Shown here: in pieces, positions 1 through 9,138 of the stretch
Numbering within the stretch: position 1 is the stretch's first letter
Layout of the letters: each line of letters begins with the position of its first letter
Origin: JAKEFM01 sp035695825
GTDB taxonomy: Bacteria > Planctomycetota > UBA1135 > JAKEFM01
Direction of reading: 5' to 3'
Length of the DNA stretch: 64,000 nucleotides
Assembly: GCA_035695825.1 (NCBI GenBank)
Contig: DASRRH010000034.1
Span: forward strand, 1 to 64,000
Made by a program: the position numbers and the translations under genes
The notes under the pieces: generated by a model
What the model was told of the DNA's origin: nothing
The model's input: only the letters and a program-made list of their open reading frames with translations
Database searches by the model: none

Positions 1-1
1 G

Positions 2-1780
2 ACGGGCCTCGAGGGGGCCGTCGCGACGAACTCGGGGATGATCCTGCGCTCGCCCCGGGACGGGGTCGTCAAGTACGTCGACGCGGAGCGGATCGTCGTC
101 GGGGAGGACGAACTCCGCCTGCGCAAGTTCCAGGGGCTGAACGAAAAGACCTGCCTGAACCAGCGCCCGTGCGTCGAGGTCGGCCAGCGCTTGAAGCGCG
201 GCCAGATCGCGGCGGACGGCCCCTCGACGCTGCTCGGGGAGCTCGCCCTCGGCAAGAACATCCTCGTCGCCTTCATGCCGTGGGACGGCTACAACTTCGA
301 GGACGCGATCCTCGTCTCCGAGCGGCTCGTCCGGGACGACGTCTTCACGTCGATCCACATCACGGAGTACGAGATCGAGATCCGGGAGACGAAGCTCGGG
401 AAGGAGGAGTTCACGCGCGACATCCCCAACGTCGGGGAGAAGGCCCTCCGCAACCTCGACGAGGGGGGGATCGTGCGGATCGGCACCCGCGTGCGCCCGG
501 GCTCGATCCTCGTCGGGAAGGTCGCCCCGAAGAGCAAGACGGAGCTGACGCCGGAGGAGAAGCTCCTCCACGCGATCTTCGGGCGGGCGGGGGAGGACGT
601 GAAGAACGCCTCGCTCGAGGTGCCCCCCGGGGTCGAGGGGATCGTCATCGAGGCGGAGAAGTTCTCGCGGCGCGTCAACCTGACGGACGCGGAGCGGGCG
701 AAGACGATGGCCGGGATCAAGAAGGCGGAGAAGGAGTTCCTCACGGCCTTCCGCGACCTCATGCGGGCCCTCGTCCGCGACCTCGAGGAGGCGACCGGGG
801 AGAAGGTCGTCGACGAGTCGACCCGCCGGCGCGTGCGGGTCGAGGAGATGGAGGCCTACGAGGAGCTGCGCCACGTCCGGGAGGTCGTCCGCCACTTCTC
901 GGAGAACCTCCCCAAGGTCGCCGAACGCAACCGCGCCCTCGGCATCCTCGCGGAGTACGCCGACCGCATCGACGGGCGGGAGGCGGAGAAGAACAAGCTC
1001 GTCAACCGCCTCTCGCGCGGGGACGAGCTCCCGACGGGGGTCCTCGAGATGGTGAAGGTCACCATCGCGACGAAGCGCAACCTCTCCGTCGGGGACAAGA
1101 TGGCGGGGCGCCACGGGAACAAGGGGGTCATCGCCAAGATCCTCCCGACCGAGGACATGCCCTTCCTCGCCGACGGGACCACGGTCGACATCGTGCTGAA
1201 CCCCCTCGGCGTCCCCTCGCGGATGAACGTCGGACAGATCCTCGAGACCCACCTCGGCTGGGCGGCGCGCAAGCTCGCCTTCCGGGCGATCTCCCCCCCC
1301 TTCGACGGGGCGAAGGAGGAGGAGATCGAGAAGGCCCTGGCGGAGGCGGGCCTTCCCTCGCACGGCAAGACCCTCCTCCTCGACGGTCGGACCGGCGTCC
1401 CCTTCGAGCAGGAGGTGACGGTCGGCTTCATCTACATGATGAAGCTCCACCACCTGGTCGACGACAAGGTCCACGCCCGGGCGACGGGGCCCTACTCCCT
1501 GATCACCCAGCAGCCCCTCGGCGGGAAGGCCCGCTTCGGGGGCCAGCGCTTCGGCGAGATGGAGGTCTGGGCTCTCGAGGCCTACGGGGCCGCCTCCATC
1601 CTCCAGGAGCTCCTCACGGTCAAGTCCGACGACGTCGACGGGCGCACGAAGATCTACGAGGCGATGGTGAAGGGGACGAACATCCTCGAGCCCGGAACCC
1701 CCGTCTCCTTCGAGGTCCTGACGAACGAGATCCGGGGCCTCGCCCTGAACATGGAACTCGTGAAGAAGCAAACCCTCTAG
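2..1780 (+). CDS. rpoB: RNA polymerase beta subunit, C-terminal part (truncated by window edge)
   Basis: Catalytic beta subunit of RNA polymerase. The frame is open from base 2, so about 592 C-terminal residues are present and the N-terminal half lies outside the window; the ATG at 38 is internal. Conserved beta blocks are visible: GDKMAGRHGNKG around 1093-1128, and FGGQRFGEMEVWALEAYGA around 1537-1593 near the C-terminus, which contacts the beta' clamp. The insertion around 690-1000 is charged and helical, like the variable region before the GDK block in other bacteria. It stops with TAG 14 bp before rpoC, in the usual rpoBC order. Confidence 0.97.
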   Translation, partial: TGLEGAVATNSGMILRSPRDGVVKYVDAERIVVGEDELRLRKFQGLNEKTCLNQRPCVEVGQRLKRGQIAADGPSTLLGELALGKNILVAFMPWDGYNFEDAILVSERLVRDDVFTSIHITEYEIEIRETKLGKEEFTRDIPNVGEKALRNLDEGGIVRIGTRVRPGSILVGKVAPKSKTELTPEEKLLHAIFGRAGEDVKNASLEVPPGVEGIVIEAEKFSRRVNLTDAERAKTMAGIKKAEKEFLTAFRDLMRALVRDLEEATGEKVVDESTRRRVRVEEMEAYEELRHVREVVRHFSENLPKVAERNRALGILAEYADRIDGREAEKNKLVNRLSRGDELPTGVLEMVKVTIATKRNLSVGDKMAGRHGNKGVIAKILPTEDMPFLADGTTVDIVLNPLGVPSRMNVGQILETHLGWAARKLAFRAISPPFDGAKEEEIEKALAEAGLPSHGKTLLLDGRTGVPFEQEVTVGFIYMMKLHHLVDDKVHARATGPYSLITQQPLGGKARFGGQRFGEMEVWALEAYGAASILQELLTVKSDDVDGRTKIYEAMVKGTNILEPGTPVSFEVLTNEIRGLALNMELVKKQTL

Positions 1781-1794
1781 AGGGAGCGGAGACG

Positions 1795-4700
1795 ATGGTC
1801 GAGGCGACCTACGAGAAGATCAACGAGTACACGGCCGTCACGATCCGGCTCGCGTCCCCGGAGGACATCCGCTCCTGGTCCTTCGGCGAGGTGAAGAAGC
1901 CGGAGACGATCAACTACCGGACCTACCGTCCGGAGAAGGACGGCCTCTTCTGCGAGCGGATCTTCGGCCCCGAGAAGGACTGGGAGTGCTTCTGCGGGAA
2001 GTACAAGGGCATCAAGCACAAGGGGATCGTCTGCGACAAGTGCGGGGTGATGATCACCCACTCCCGCGTCCGCCGCAAAAGGATGGGGCACATCAACCTC
2101 GCCGCGCCCGTCGCCCACATCTGGTTCTTCAAGGCGATGCCCTCCCGCCTCGGCAGCCTCCTCGCGATGAAGGCCTCCGCGCTCGAGCGGGTGATCTACT
2201 TCCAGGACTACGTCGTCATCGAGCCCAAGGACACCCCGCTCAAGGAGCGCCAGCTCCTGACGGAGGAGGAGTTCCGCCAGGCGCGGGCGAAGTACGGCAC
2301 GGGGTTCGAGGCGGACATGGGGGCGCAGGCGGTGAAGAAGCTCCTGAAGCGCCTGAACCTCGAAAAGCTCTCCGGGTCGCTGCGGGAGGAGCTGAAGACG
2401 ACGAAGAGCAAGCAGCGCCAGAAGGAGGTCATCAAGAGGCTCCGCACGGTCGAGATGCTGCGCGACTCGAACAACCGGCCGGAGTGGATGGTCCTCGACG
2501 TGATCCCGGTCATCCCCCCCGACCTGCGGCCCCTCGTGCTCCTCGATTCGGGGAACTTCGCGACCTCCGACCTGAACGACCTCTACCGCCGGCTCATCAA
2601 CCGGAACAACCGGCTGAAGAAGCTCCTCGACCTGAACGCCCCCGAGGTGATCATCCGCAACGAGAAGCGGATGCTCCAGCAGTCCGTCGACGCGCTTTTC
2701 GACAACGGCCGCTGCCGCCGCCCCGTCCTCGGCTCGAGCAACCGGCCGCTCAAGAGCCTCACGGACATGATCAAGGGAAAGCAGGGACGCTTCCGGGAGA
2801 ACCTGCTCGGCAAGCGCGTCGACTACTCCGCGCGCTCCGTCATCGTCGTCGGGCCGGAGTTGAAGCTCCACCAGTGCGGGCTCCCGAAGACGATCGCCCT
2901 CGAGCTCTTCCAGCCCTTCATCATCCGGAGCCTGAAGGAGTTGAACCTCGCCGACACGATCAAGTCGGCGAAGAAGATGATCGAGCGCCGCGAGGCCGAG
3001 GTCTTCGACATCCTCGAGGAGGTGATCAAGGACCACCCGGTGCTCCTGAACCGCGCCCCGACCCTTCACCGGATGGGGATCCAGGCCTTCGAGCCGGTCC
3101 TGATCGAGGGGAACGCGATCAAGATCCACCCGCTCGTCTGCACCCCCTACAACGCCGACTTCGATGGGGACCAGATGGCGGTCCACCTCCCCCTCTCCTA
3201 CGAGGCGCAGGTCGAGGCCTCGACCCTGATGCTCTCGACGAACAACATCTTCTCCCCGGCGCACGGGGGTCCCATCATCGCCCCCTCGCAGGACATCGTC
3301 CTCGGCTGTCACTACCTGACGACCGAGCGCGCGCAGTCGAGGGGGGAGGGGCGGGTCTTCTCGAGCGGGAACGAGCTCTTCCTCGCCTACGCGCACGGCC
3401 AGGTCGAGACCCACGCGCGCGTGCGGGTGCGGTTCGAGCCGGGGACCTGCGTGCGCCTCGACCCCTCCGGCCGCGAGGCGCTCGTCGGCCCCGACGGCCG
3501 CGTCGCCGGCCCCGAGGGGAAGCGCGTCCTCGTCGAGACGACGGCCGGGAGGGCGATCTTCAACGACTCCCTCCCCATGGGGATGCCCTACTACAACTAC
3601 GAGCTCGACAAGAAGACCGTCTCCGCGGTGATCTACGACTGCCACCGCCTCCTCGGCCGCGACGCGACGCTGCAGCTCCTCGACGACGTCAAGGACCTCG
3701 GCTTCAAGGCGGCGACCCGGGCGGGCCTGTCGATCTCGAAGAACGACATGAAGGTCCCCGAGTCCAAGGCGGAGATCATCTCGAAGACCGAGCGGGAGGT
3801 CGAGCGGATCGAGAGCTTCTACCGCAACGGTATCATCACGGAGGGGGAGCGCTACAACAAGATCATCGACCAGTGGACGGCCGCCCGGGAGCGGGTCGGC
3901 GAGGACATGATGCGCGCGATGCGGGAGGACACGCGCGGCGGGAAGCCCTACCTCAACCCGATCTACGCGATGGTCCGCTCGGCCGCGCGGGGCTCGATCG
4001 AGCAGATCCGGCAGATCGCCGGGATGCGCGGCCTCATGGCGAAGCCCTCGGGGAAGATCATCGAGACCCCGATCCGGGCGAACTTCCGGGAAGGGCTGAG
4101 GGTCCTCGAGTACTTCTCCTCGACCCACGGGGCGAGGAAGGGGCTCGCGGACACGGCGCTCAAGACCGCCGATTCGGGCTACCTCACGCGCAAGCTCGCC
4201 GACGTCGCCCAGAACGTGGTCGCCACGACGCACGACTGCGGGACCCCGAACGGGATCCCGAAGGAGGCCGTCCACAAGGGGGAGAAGGTCGCCCTCTCGC
4301 TCGCCCAGGCGATCCGCGGGCGGGTCGCCCGCCAGGCGATCGTCGACGTCGTCACGGACGAGGTCATCGTCCACGAGAACGAGCTCCTCTCGGAGGAGAC
4401 CGCCCGGCGGATCGAGGAGATGAAGTTCCCGAAGATCTTCGTCCGCTCGCCCCTCACCTGCGAGGCCTCCCTCGGAGTCTGCGCGCTCTGCTACGGGATG
4501 GACCTCTCGCGCGGCGAGCTCGCCGAGGAAGGGCTCGCGGTCGGAATCATCGCCGCCCAGTCGATCGGGGAGCCCGGCACCCAGCTCACGATGCGGACCT
4601 TCCACGTCGGGGGAACGGCGTCCCGCACGGTCGAGGAGTCGGAGATCCGCTCCCGGCGCGCGGGGACCGTCCGGATCACGGACCCGGCCTCGATCGTCGA

Positions 4701-5958
4701 GGGGTCGAAGGGGAGGTCCCCGGTCGTCCTCAAGCGCAACGTCGAGTTCGTCATCTTCGACAAGAAGGAGCGCGAGCTCGACCGCTACACGATCCCGTAC
4801 GGGGCCGAGCTCCTCGTCCCCGAGGGGAAGGAGGTCCGGGAGCGCGAGCCCCTCGCGCGCTGGGACCCCCACCACGTCCCGATCCTCGCGGACAAGGAGG
4901 GGAAGGTCCGGTTCGAGGAGGTCGTCGAGGGGCGGACGATGAAGGTCGAGCGGGAGGCGGGGGGGATGCCCCGCAAGGTCATCATCGAGCACAAGGGGGA
5001 CCTCCACCCCCAGATCGTCCTCGTGGACGAGAAGGAGACCCCCGTCGCCGTCTACCCGCTTCCCGAGCGCGCCTACATCGAGGTCGAGGACGGGGACGGG
5101 ATCGAGGCGGGCCAGCTCCTCGCGAAGACCCCGCGGGAGATCTCGGGGACGCAGGACATCACGGGAGGACTGCCCCGGGTGACGGAGCTCTTCGAGGCGA
5201 GGAAGCCGAAGGAGCCGGCGGTGATCTCCGAGATCGACGGGCTCGTCGAGCTCGGGGAGAAGCGGCGCGGGAAGCGCACGATCCTCGTCACGGACCCCGA
5301 GTCGGGGATCACCCGCGAGCACCTCGTTCCCCAGGGGAAGCACCTGCGCGTCCACAAGGGGGACCGGGTCCGCGCCGGCGAGCCCCTCGTCGAGGGCCCC
5401 CTCGTCCCCCACGACATCCTGCGGATCTCGGGGGAGGAGTCCGTCCAGCAGTACCTGCTGCGCGAGGTGCAGGCCGTCTACCGCTCCCAGGGGGTCACGA
5501 TCGACGACAAGCACATCGAGATCATCCTCGCGCAGATGATGCGGAAGGTGCAGGTCGACGATCCCGGGGAGTCGACCTTCCTGCCGGGGGCGGTCGTCGA
5601 CCGGTTCGCCTTCCGGGGGGAGAACGACCGCCTGAAGAAGGAGAAGAGCAAGCCCGCCCTCGGGAAGACCCTCCTCCTCGGAATCACGAAGGCGGCCCTG
5701 CAGAGCGAATCGTTCATCTCGGCGGCCTCCTTCCAGGAGACGACGAAGGTCCTGACCGAGGCGGCGCTCGGGGCGCGGCGCGACGACCTGATCGGCCTCA
5801 AGGAGAACGTGATCCTCGGCCACCTCGTCCCGACCGGCACCGGCTTCCGCTCCCACTACCGGACCCGGGTGCGCAAGAAGATCGAGTTCGGGCCGCTCGG
5901 GGCTCCGGCGGAGGCGGCCGGGGCTTCCGAGGCGATGCCCGCGGCGGCGAGCGCGTGA
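1795..5958 (+). CDS. rpoC: RNA polymerase beta' subunit
   Basis: Largest RNA polymerase subunit, 1387 residues, complete. The ATG at 1795 follows GGGAGCGGAG at SD distance. The N-terminal zinc ribbon has the CxC...CxxC arrangement (CFCG...CDKCG, about residues 65-82). The Mg-binding catalytic loop NADFDGDQM is at residues 453-461. The second zinc site has CG (about 818) and CEASLGVCALC (about 891-901). The bridge-helix and trigger-loop region includes the block around 4540-4620 (AAQSIGEPGTQLTMRTFH). The C-terminus ends in an Ala-rich tail. It is co-transcribed with rpoB; rpsL follows after 47 bp that hold a promoter-like sequence. Confidence 0.98.
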   Translation: MVEATYEKINEYTAVTIRLASPEDIRSWSFGEVKKPETINYRTYRPEKDGLFCERIFGPEKDWECFCGKYKGIKHKGIVCDKCGVMITHSRVRRKRMGHINLAAPVAHIWFFKAMPSRLGSLLAMKASALERVIYFQDYVVIEPKDTPLKERQLLTEEEFRQARAKYGTGFEADMGAQAVKKLLKRLNLEKLSGSLREELKTTKSKQRQKEVIKRLRTVEMLRDSNNRPEWMVLDVIPVIPPDLRPLVLLDSGNFATSDLNDLYRRLINRNNRLKKLLDLNAPEVIIRNEKRMLQQSVDALFDNGRCRRPVLGSSNRPLKSLTDMIKGKQGRFRENLLGKRVDYSARSVIVVGPELKLHQCGLPKTIALELFQPFIIRSLKELNLADTIKSAKKMIERREAEVFDILEEVIKDHPVLLNRAPTLHRMGIQAFEPVLIEGNAIKIHPLVCTPYNADFDGDQMAVHLPLSYEAQVEASTLMLSTNNIFSPAHGGPIIAPSQDIVLGCHYLTTERAQSRGEGRVFSSGNELFLAYAHGQVETHARVRVRFEPGTCVRLDPSGREALVGPDGRVAGPEGKRVLVETTAGRAIFNDSLPMGMPYYNYELDKKTVSAVIYDCHRLLGRDATLQLLDDVKDLGFKAATRAGLSISKNDMKVPESKAEIISKTEREVERIESFYRNGIITEGERYNKIIDQWTAARERVGEDMMRAMREDTRGGKPYLNPIYAMVRSAARGSIEQIRQIAGMRGLMAKPSGKIIETPIRANFREGLRVLEYFSSTHGARKGLADTALKTADSGYLTRKLADVAQNVVATTHDCGTPNGIPKEAVHKGEKVALSLAQAIRGRVARQAIVDVVTDEVIVHENELLSEETARRIEEMKFPKIFVRSPLTCEASLGVCALCYGMDLSRGELAEEGLAVGIIAAQSIGEPGTQLTMRTFHVGGTASRTVEESEIRSRRAGTVRITDPASIVEGSKGRSPVVLKRNVEFVIFDKKERELDRYTIPYGAELLVPEGKEVREREPLARWDPHHVPILADKEGKVRFEEVVEGRTMKVEREAGGMPRKVIIEHKGDLHPQIVLVDEKETPVAVYPLPERAYIEVEDGDGIEAGQLLAKTPREISGTQDITGGLPRVTELFEARKPKEPAVISEIDGLVELGEKRRGKRTILVTDPESGITREHLVPQGKHLRVHKGDRVRAGEPLVEGPLVPHDILRISGEESVQQYLLREVQAVYRSQGVTIDDKHIEIILAQMMRKVQVDDPGESTFLPGAVVDRFAFRGENDRLKKEKSKPALGKTLLLGITKAALQSESFISAASFQETTKVLTEAALGARRDDLIGLKENVILGHLVPTGTGFRSHYRTRVRKKIEFGPLGAPAEAAGASEAMPAAASA

Positions 5959-5964
5959 GAGGCG

Positions 5965-5993
5965 TCGACGCCCCGGCCCCTCCCGCCTAGAAT
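5965..5993 (+). promoter_or_regulatory. Candidate promoter for rpsL-rpsG
   Basis: TCGACG (5965-5970), a 17-bp spacer, then TAGAAT (5988-5993) followed by a C run. The -10 box lies 12 bp before the rpsL ATG, so a transcript from here would have almost no leader. No Shine-Dalgarno sequence precedes rpsL, which fits. The pattern matches other promoters in this window (11848, 43960). Inferred from sequence only. Confidence 0.5.
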
Positions 5994-6005
5994 CCCCCCC
6001 CTCCC

Positions 6006-6377
6006 ATGCCGACGATCAACCAGCTCATCCGCCGCGGGCGCCGGCCTCCCCGGCGCAAGTCGAAGTCGCCGGTCCTCGAAGCCTGTCCGCAGCGGCGCGG
6101 GGTCTGTCTTCAGGTGAAGACGATGACCCCGAAGAAGCCCAACTCCGCGCTCCGCAAGATCGCGCGCGTGCGCCTGACGAACAACAAGGAGATCACGGCC
6201 TACATCCCCGGAGAAGGGCACAACCTCCAGGAGCACTCGATCGTGCTCGTCCGGGGGGGGCGCGTGCGCGACCTCCCGGGCGTGCGCTACCACATCATCC
6301 GCGGCACGCTCGACTCCTCGGGGGTGGAGGACCGCCGCCGGGGTCGCTCGAAGTACGGCGCGAAGCGGCCGAAGTAG
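6006..6377 (+). CDS. rpsL: 30S ribosomal protein uS12
   Basis: Decoding-centre protein of the small subunit, 123 residues, standard length. The conserved loop TPKKPNSALRK is present with Lys43 intact, and GEGHNLQEHS is conserved. The second decoding loop reads GGRVRDLPGVRYH, so residue 88, normally Lys, is Arg. K88R is a classic streptomycin-resistance substitution in Mycobacterium and its E. coli equivalent. Here it looks like the native state. First gene of the str cluster; rpsG follows after 17 bp. Confidence 0.98.
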   Translation: MPTINQLIRRGRRPPRRKSKSPVLEACPQRRGVCLQVKTMTPKKPNSALRKIARVRLTNNKEITAYIPGEGHNLQEHSIVLVRGGRVRDLPGVRYHIIRGTLDSSGVEDRRRGRSKYGAKRPK

Positions 6378-6394
6378 CGAAGGGAGAGCCCCCG

Positions 6395-6868
6395 ATGCCC
6401 CGCCACTACAAGTCGATCGACCACCTGCGCCGCCCCGACCCGCGCTTCGGGAGCCGTCTCGCCTCGAAGATCATCAGCAAGGTCATGTGGGACGGGAAGA
6501 AGAGCATCGCGCAGGGGATCTTCTACCGGGCCCTCGACGCGGCGGCGAAGAAGCTCGCGGGGACCGACCCGGTCGAGATCTTCACGCGGGCCGTCGAGAA
6601 CGTGAAGCCGCAGCTCGAGGTCCGCTCGCGACGGGTCGGCGGGGCGACCTACCAGGTTCCGCGGGAGGTCAAGCGCGAGCGCCAGCAGTCGCTCGCCGTC
6701 CGCTGGATCGTCGAGAACGCGCGGAAGAAGACCGGCAAGCCGATGCACGTCCGGCTCTCGGACGAGCTGGTCGACGCCTTCAACAACACGGGCTCCTCGG
6801 TCCTCCAGAAGGAGAACATCCACAAGATGGCCGAGGCGAACAAGGCCTACTCCCACTTCGCCTGGTAG
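6395..6868 (+). CDS. rpsG: 30S ribosomal protein uS7
   Basis: Primary assembly protein of the 30S head, binding the 3' domain of 16S rRNA, 157 residues. The ATG at 6395 has GGGAGAG upstream. The family pattern is clear: RRPDPRFGS near the start, VENVKPQLEVRSRRVGGATYQVP in the middle (about residues 69-91), and a C-terminal ENIHKMAEANKAYSHF. In many bacteria fusA and tuf follow directly; here a hairpin region and a Tsr3-like gene follow instead. Confidence 0.98.
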   Translation: MPRHYKSIDHLRRPDPRFGSRLASKIISKVMWDGKKSIAQGIFYRALDAAAKKLAGTDPVEIFTRAVENVKPQLEVRSRRVGGATYQVPREVKRERQQSLAVRWIVENARKKTGKPMHVRLSDELVDAFNNTGSSVLQKENIHKMAEANKAYSHFAW

Positions 6869-6882
6869 GAACCTGGCAGGAA

Positions 6883-6925
6883 GAGGAGCTTTGCTCCTCC
6901 CTCCCGGGCCCGTGCCGCGGGCCCG
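6883..6925 (+). terminator. Two GC-rich hairpins after rpsG
   Basis: First stem-loop: GAGGAGC (6883-6889), loop TTT, GCTCCTC (6893-6899), a perfect 7-bp stem. Second: CGGGCCCG (6905-6912), 5-nt loop, CGGGCCCG (6918-6925), a perfect 8-bp stem. There is no U tract. They may terminate or attenuate str transcription before the Tsr3-like gene. Confidence 0.45.
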
Positions 6926-6946
6926 CGTCGTTCCCGGGGAGTCCCC

Positions 6947-7420
6947 GTGAAGGTCGTCGTTCTCCGCGACCCGAAGGAATCCCTCCGGAAGTGCAGCCTG
7001 ACGCCGCTCCGGGGCCGCGGCGAGGTCGCCTTCTTCGAGTGGCGCGGGATGACCCTCCTCGACGCCGCGGGGATGACGCTCCTCCAGGTCGGCGCCCCTC
7101 CGCTCGCCAGGACGGACGCGGGACGGCCGATCCTCCTCCTCGACTGCTCCTGGAAGAAGGTCGAGCGGATGACGCGGTGCCTGCGCGGGGATCCCACCCC
7201 GCGTTCGATCCCGCCCGGGTTCGTCACGGCGTACCCCCGGAAGTCGAAGACCTTCGAAGACCCCTCCGCCGGGCTCGCGAGCGTAGAGGCGCTCTACGTC
7301 GCATCGGTCGTTCTCGGGGAGGAGGACCCCTCCCTCCTCGAGGGGTACCGCTTTTCCGCGGATTTCCTCGGGCGGAATCGCGACCTCCTGGCGCTCCACC
7401 GCTCCCCCCCCGCCGCCTGA
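6947..7420 (+). CDS. Tsr3/DUF367-like aminocarboxypropyltransferase
   Basis: 157 residues, GTG start with GGGGAG 5 nt upstream. It resembles the eukaryotic/archaeal Tsr3 (DUF367) family, which transfers the 3-amino-3-carboxypropyl group of SAM to a modified uridine in helix 31 of small-subunit rRNA. Visible family features are DCSWKK (family DCSW), then PRSIPPGFVTAYPRKSKTF in place of the usual RLLPxLVAANPVNYG, LASVEAL (family LSCVEA), and a C-terminal GYRFSADFLGRNRDLL (family KFKWGxxFLxxN). The family is best known outside bacteria. Its place right after rpsL-rpsG supports a role in 30S rRNA modification. The family call is fairly firm; the target base is inferred. Confidence 0.7.
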   Translation: MKVVVLRDPKESLRKCSLTPLRGRGEVAFFEWRGMTLLDAAGMTLLQVGAPPLARTDAGRPILLLDCSWKKVERMTRCLRGDPTPRSIPPGFVTAYPRKSKTFEDPSAGLASVEALYVASVVLGEEDPSLLEGYRFSADFLGRNRDLLALHRSPPAA

Positions 7421-7424
7421 GGAG

Positions 7425-7769
7425 TCAGCCTCTCCTCCAGCGCAGCCGCAGGACGAGGGGGAGGGCGACCGCCACACCGCCCGCTCCGAGGCCGATCAGC
7501 CATCGAGCCGCGGTCGCGCTGTGGTCGAGGTAGACCTCGGGGATCTCCTCGAGCGCGAGGGCGATCTTCTCGTCGGGCCCGCGCCACAAGAAGGTGAGCC
7601 TCCCTACGGCACGCTCGAGGAAGCCGAGCTCCCCGACCTGGCGGCGGATGTGACGGATGACCTCGACCTCGGCTCCGAGGAACGCTCCCGTCCCCGCGGT
7701 CGCTCCCCCGAGGAAGCAGCAGAGCCAGAGCGCCGCCCTGCGGACCGCCGCCCCTCCCCGGGATCTCAT
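7425..7769 (-). CDS. Small two-TM protein, paralogue A
   Basis: 114 residues, unknown function. It has an N-terminal hydrophobic segment (LWLCCFLGG..., about residues 14-34), a soluble middle with IRHIRRQVGEL and FLWRGPDEKIALALEEIPE, and a second hydrophobic segment near 88-108 followed by basic residues. It is a close paralogue of the protein at 9139-9573: same spacing before LWLCC, same IRH, WRGPDE and HSA motifs. Both lie on the minus strand flanking a TPR gene, which breaks the str operon. No enzymatic motif is seen. Confidence 0.7.
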   Translation of the reverse strand: MRSRGGAAVRRAALWLCCFLGGATAGTGAFLGAEVEVIRHIRRQVGELGFLERAVGRLTFLWRGPDEKIALALEEIPEVYLDHSATAARWLIGLGAGGVAVALPLVLRLRWRRG

Positions 7770-7886
7770 CGGCCTCGGGTCCCCCGGGAGCCGGAGAAGA
7801 CGCCTCTCGCGCCGTGCCCCGCCAGGGGTCGCGACCTGCCCGCCGAGGCTCGGCCGTCCCGTCGGGGTTCGGGAGGACCGGAGGCT

Positions 7887-9086
7887 TCAGCGCCGAGGCT
7901 CACGCTCGGGGGAACGCGGCTTCGTCCCTGGCCGGAAGGGATGCTCCTTCTGCCAGTCGAGGTAGGCCGCGAGCGGCTCGGCGTGGCCCTTCTTCCACGC
8001 CTCCCACTCGCCCGGACTCCCCGCGCGGAGGAGTCGATGCACGTAGGCCTCGAGGTGGCCCTTCCGCTCGATCTCGCGCCAGCGGGCGAAGAGCGGCACG
8101 TCCGGGGTTCTCTGGGCCTTCCAGTCCTCGAACCAGGTCTTGAGGAAAGCGCGCCGGGCGGCGACCTCCGAGGCGAGCGAGTACTTGCCGCCCCCCTCCT
8201 CGAACCGCTTCGCGAGCTCGAGCCCGTAGGTGAACTCGAAGAGGAGTCCGATCGGGATGCCGCCCATCTCCCCTCTCTCGAGCTTCCGCAGGTCCGCGAC
8301 GGTGAGCACGACCTCCTTCGTGAATCTCACGTCCACGGAACCCTTCCCCGTCCGGGAGACCGCGTCCCGGAGGGTCTTGAAGAGGAGGGCGCTCATCTCC
8401 TCGGCGCGCGGGCCGTCCGGTTCGAGGTTGAGGAACTGCTCGGCGTGGAGGAAGACGGGGAAGCGCTCCTCGGTCTTCGACCAGGCCTTCGCGAGGTGGA
8501 GGTGGAAGGGGGCGAAGGCGGGGGCGGATCGGACCCCTCGATCCCACTCCTCGATCGCCTTCTTCGCGTTCCCCTTGTTGGAGAAGGTGATCCCGAGTTG
8601 GAGGCGGAGCTCCGCGTCGTCCGGATGCCGCCGGAGCCCCTCCACGTACTCCGCGATCGCCTTGTCGGGGAGCCTCCGGTCGTCGTAGAGGCGGCCGAGG
8701 AGGACGTAGAAGCCGACGTAGTCGGGCGCGATCTTCCGGCCCTGCAGCGCCGACTTCTCCGCCGCGTTGGTCCTCTTCGCCCGGTATTGCGCGGAAGCGA
8801 GCCCGTGGTACCCGGCGGGATCGGCCGGATCGAGGGCGATGCTCTCCTCGAAGGAGGCGATCCCGCCGAGGAGGTCTCCCCGCTCCACGGCCGCGGCGCC
8901 GGCGCGGCGCGCCTCCTCCGCCTTCGCCTTCCGCTCGGGGGAAACTTCGGAGGCGCGGCTCGCCTGCACGGCGCTTCGCGCAGGGGGGAGAAGGGCCGGC
9001 GACCCGGCGAGGCTCGTCCCTCCAGCCAGCGCGGCGCGGAGGAGCAGGGGCGGACGCGATTCCCTGGGCCGCTCGCGGGGATCCAC
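7887..9086 (-). CDS. TPR-repeat protein, probably exported
   Basis: 399 residues. The GTG at 9086 is chosen because AAGGAGGA lies 8 nt upstream (9094-9101); an in-frame ATG at 9137 lacks this. The N-terminus is basic then hydrophobic (RPPLLLRAALAGG), compatible with a signal peptide. Residues about 55-200 hold TPR-like helical pairs (AAAVERGDLLGGIASFEES, GRLYDDRRLPDKAIAEYVEG, GITFSNKGNAKKAIEEW). The C-terminal half is charged and has no recognised domain. It sits between two paralogous two-TM genes, so the three may act together at the membrane; the partner role is inferred. Confidence 0.7.
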   Translation of the reverse strand: MDPRERPRESRPPLLLRAALAGGTSLAGSPALLPPARSAVQASRASEVSPERKAKAEEARRAGAAAVERGDLLGGIASFEESIALDPADPAGYHGLASAQYRAKRTNAAEKSALQGRKIAPDYVGFYVLLGRLYDDRRLPDKAIAEYVEGLRRHPDDAELRLQLGITFSNKGNAKKAIEEWDRGVRSAPAFAPFHLHLAKAWSKTEERFPVFLHAEQFLNLEPDGPRAEEMSALLFKTLRDAVSRTGKGSVDVRFTKEVVLTVADLRKLERGEMGGIPIGLLFEFTYGLELAKRFEEGGGKYSLASEVAARRAFLKTWFEDWKAQRTPDVPLFARWREIERKGHLEAYVHRLLRAGSPGEWEAWKKGHAEPLAAYLDWQKEHPFRPGTKPRSPEREPRR

Positions 9087-9138
9087 GGTCTCGTCCTCCT
9101 TCGAGGCGCCGGGCCGTCCCGGCGACGCGCGGCCCATT

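Noticed and set aside
38..40. ATG at 38 as the start of rpoB
   Set aside because: The frame is open from base 2 and already reads conserved beta-subunit sequence (TGLEGAVATNSG), so the ATG is internal.
1777..5856. Open frame of over 1300 codons antisense to rpoC
   Set aside because: It mirrors rpoC codon bias in GC-rich DNA, is Asp/Leu/Arg-rich without domains, and rpoC is certain on the other strand.
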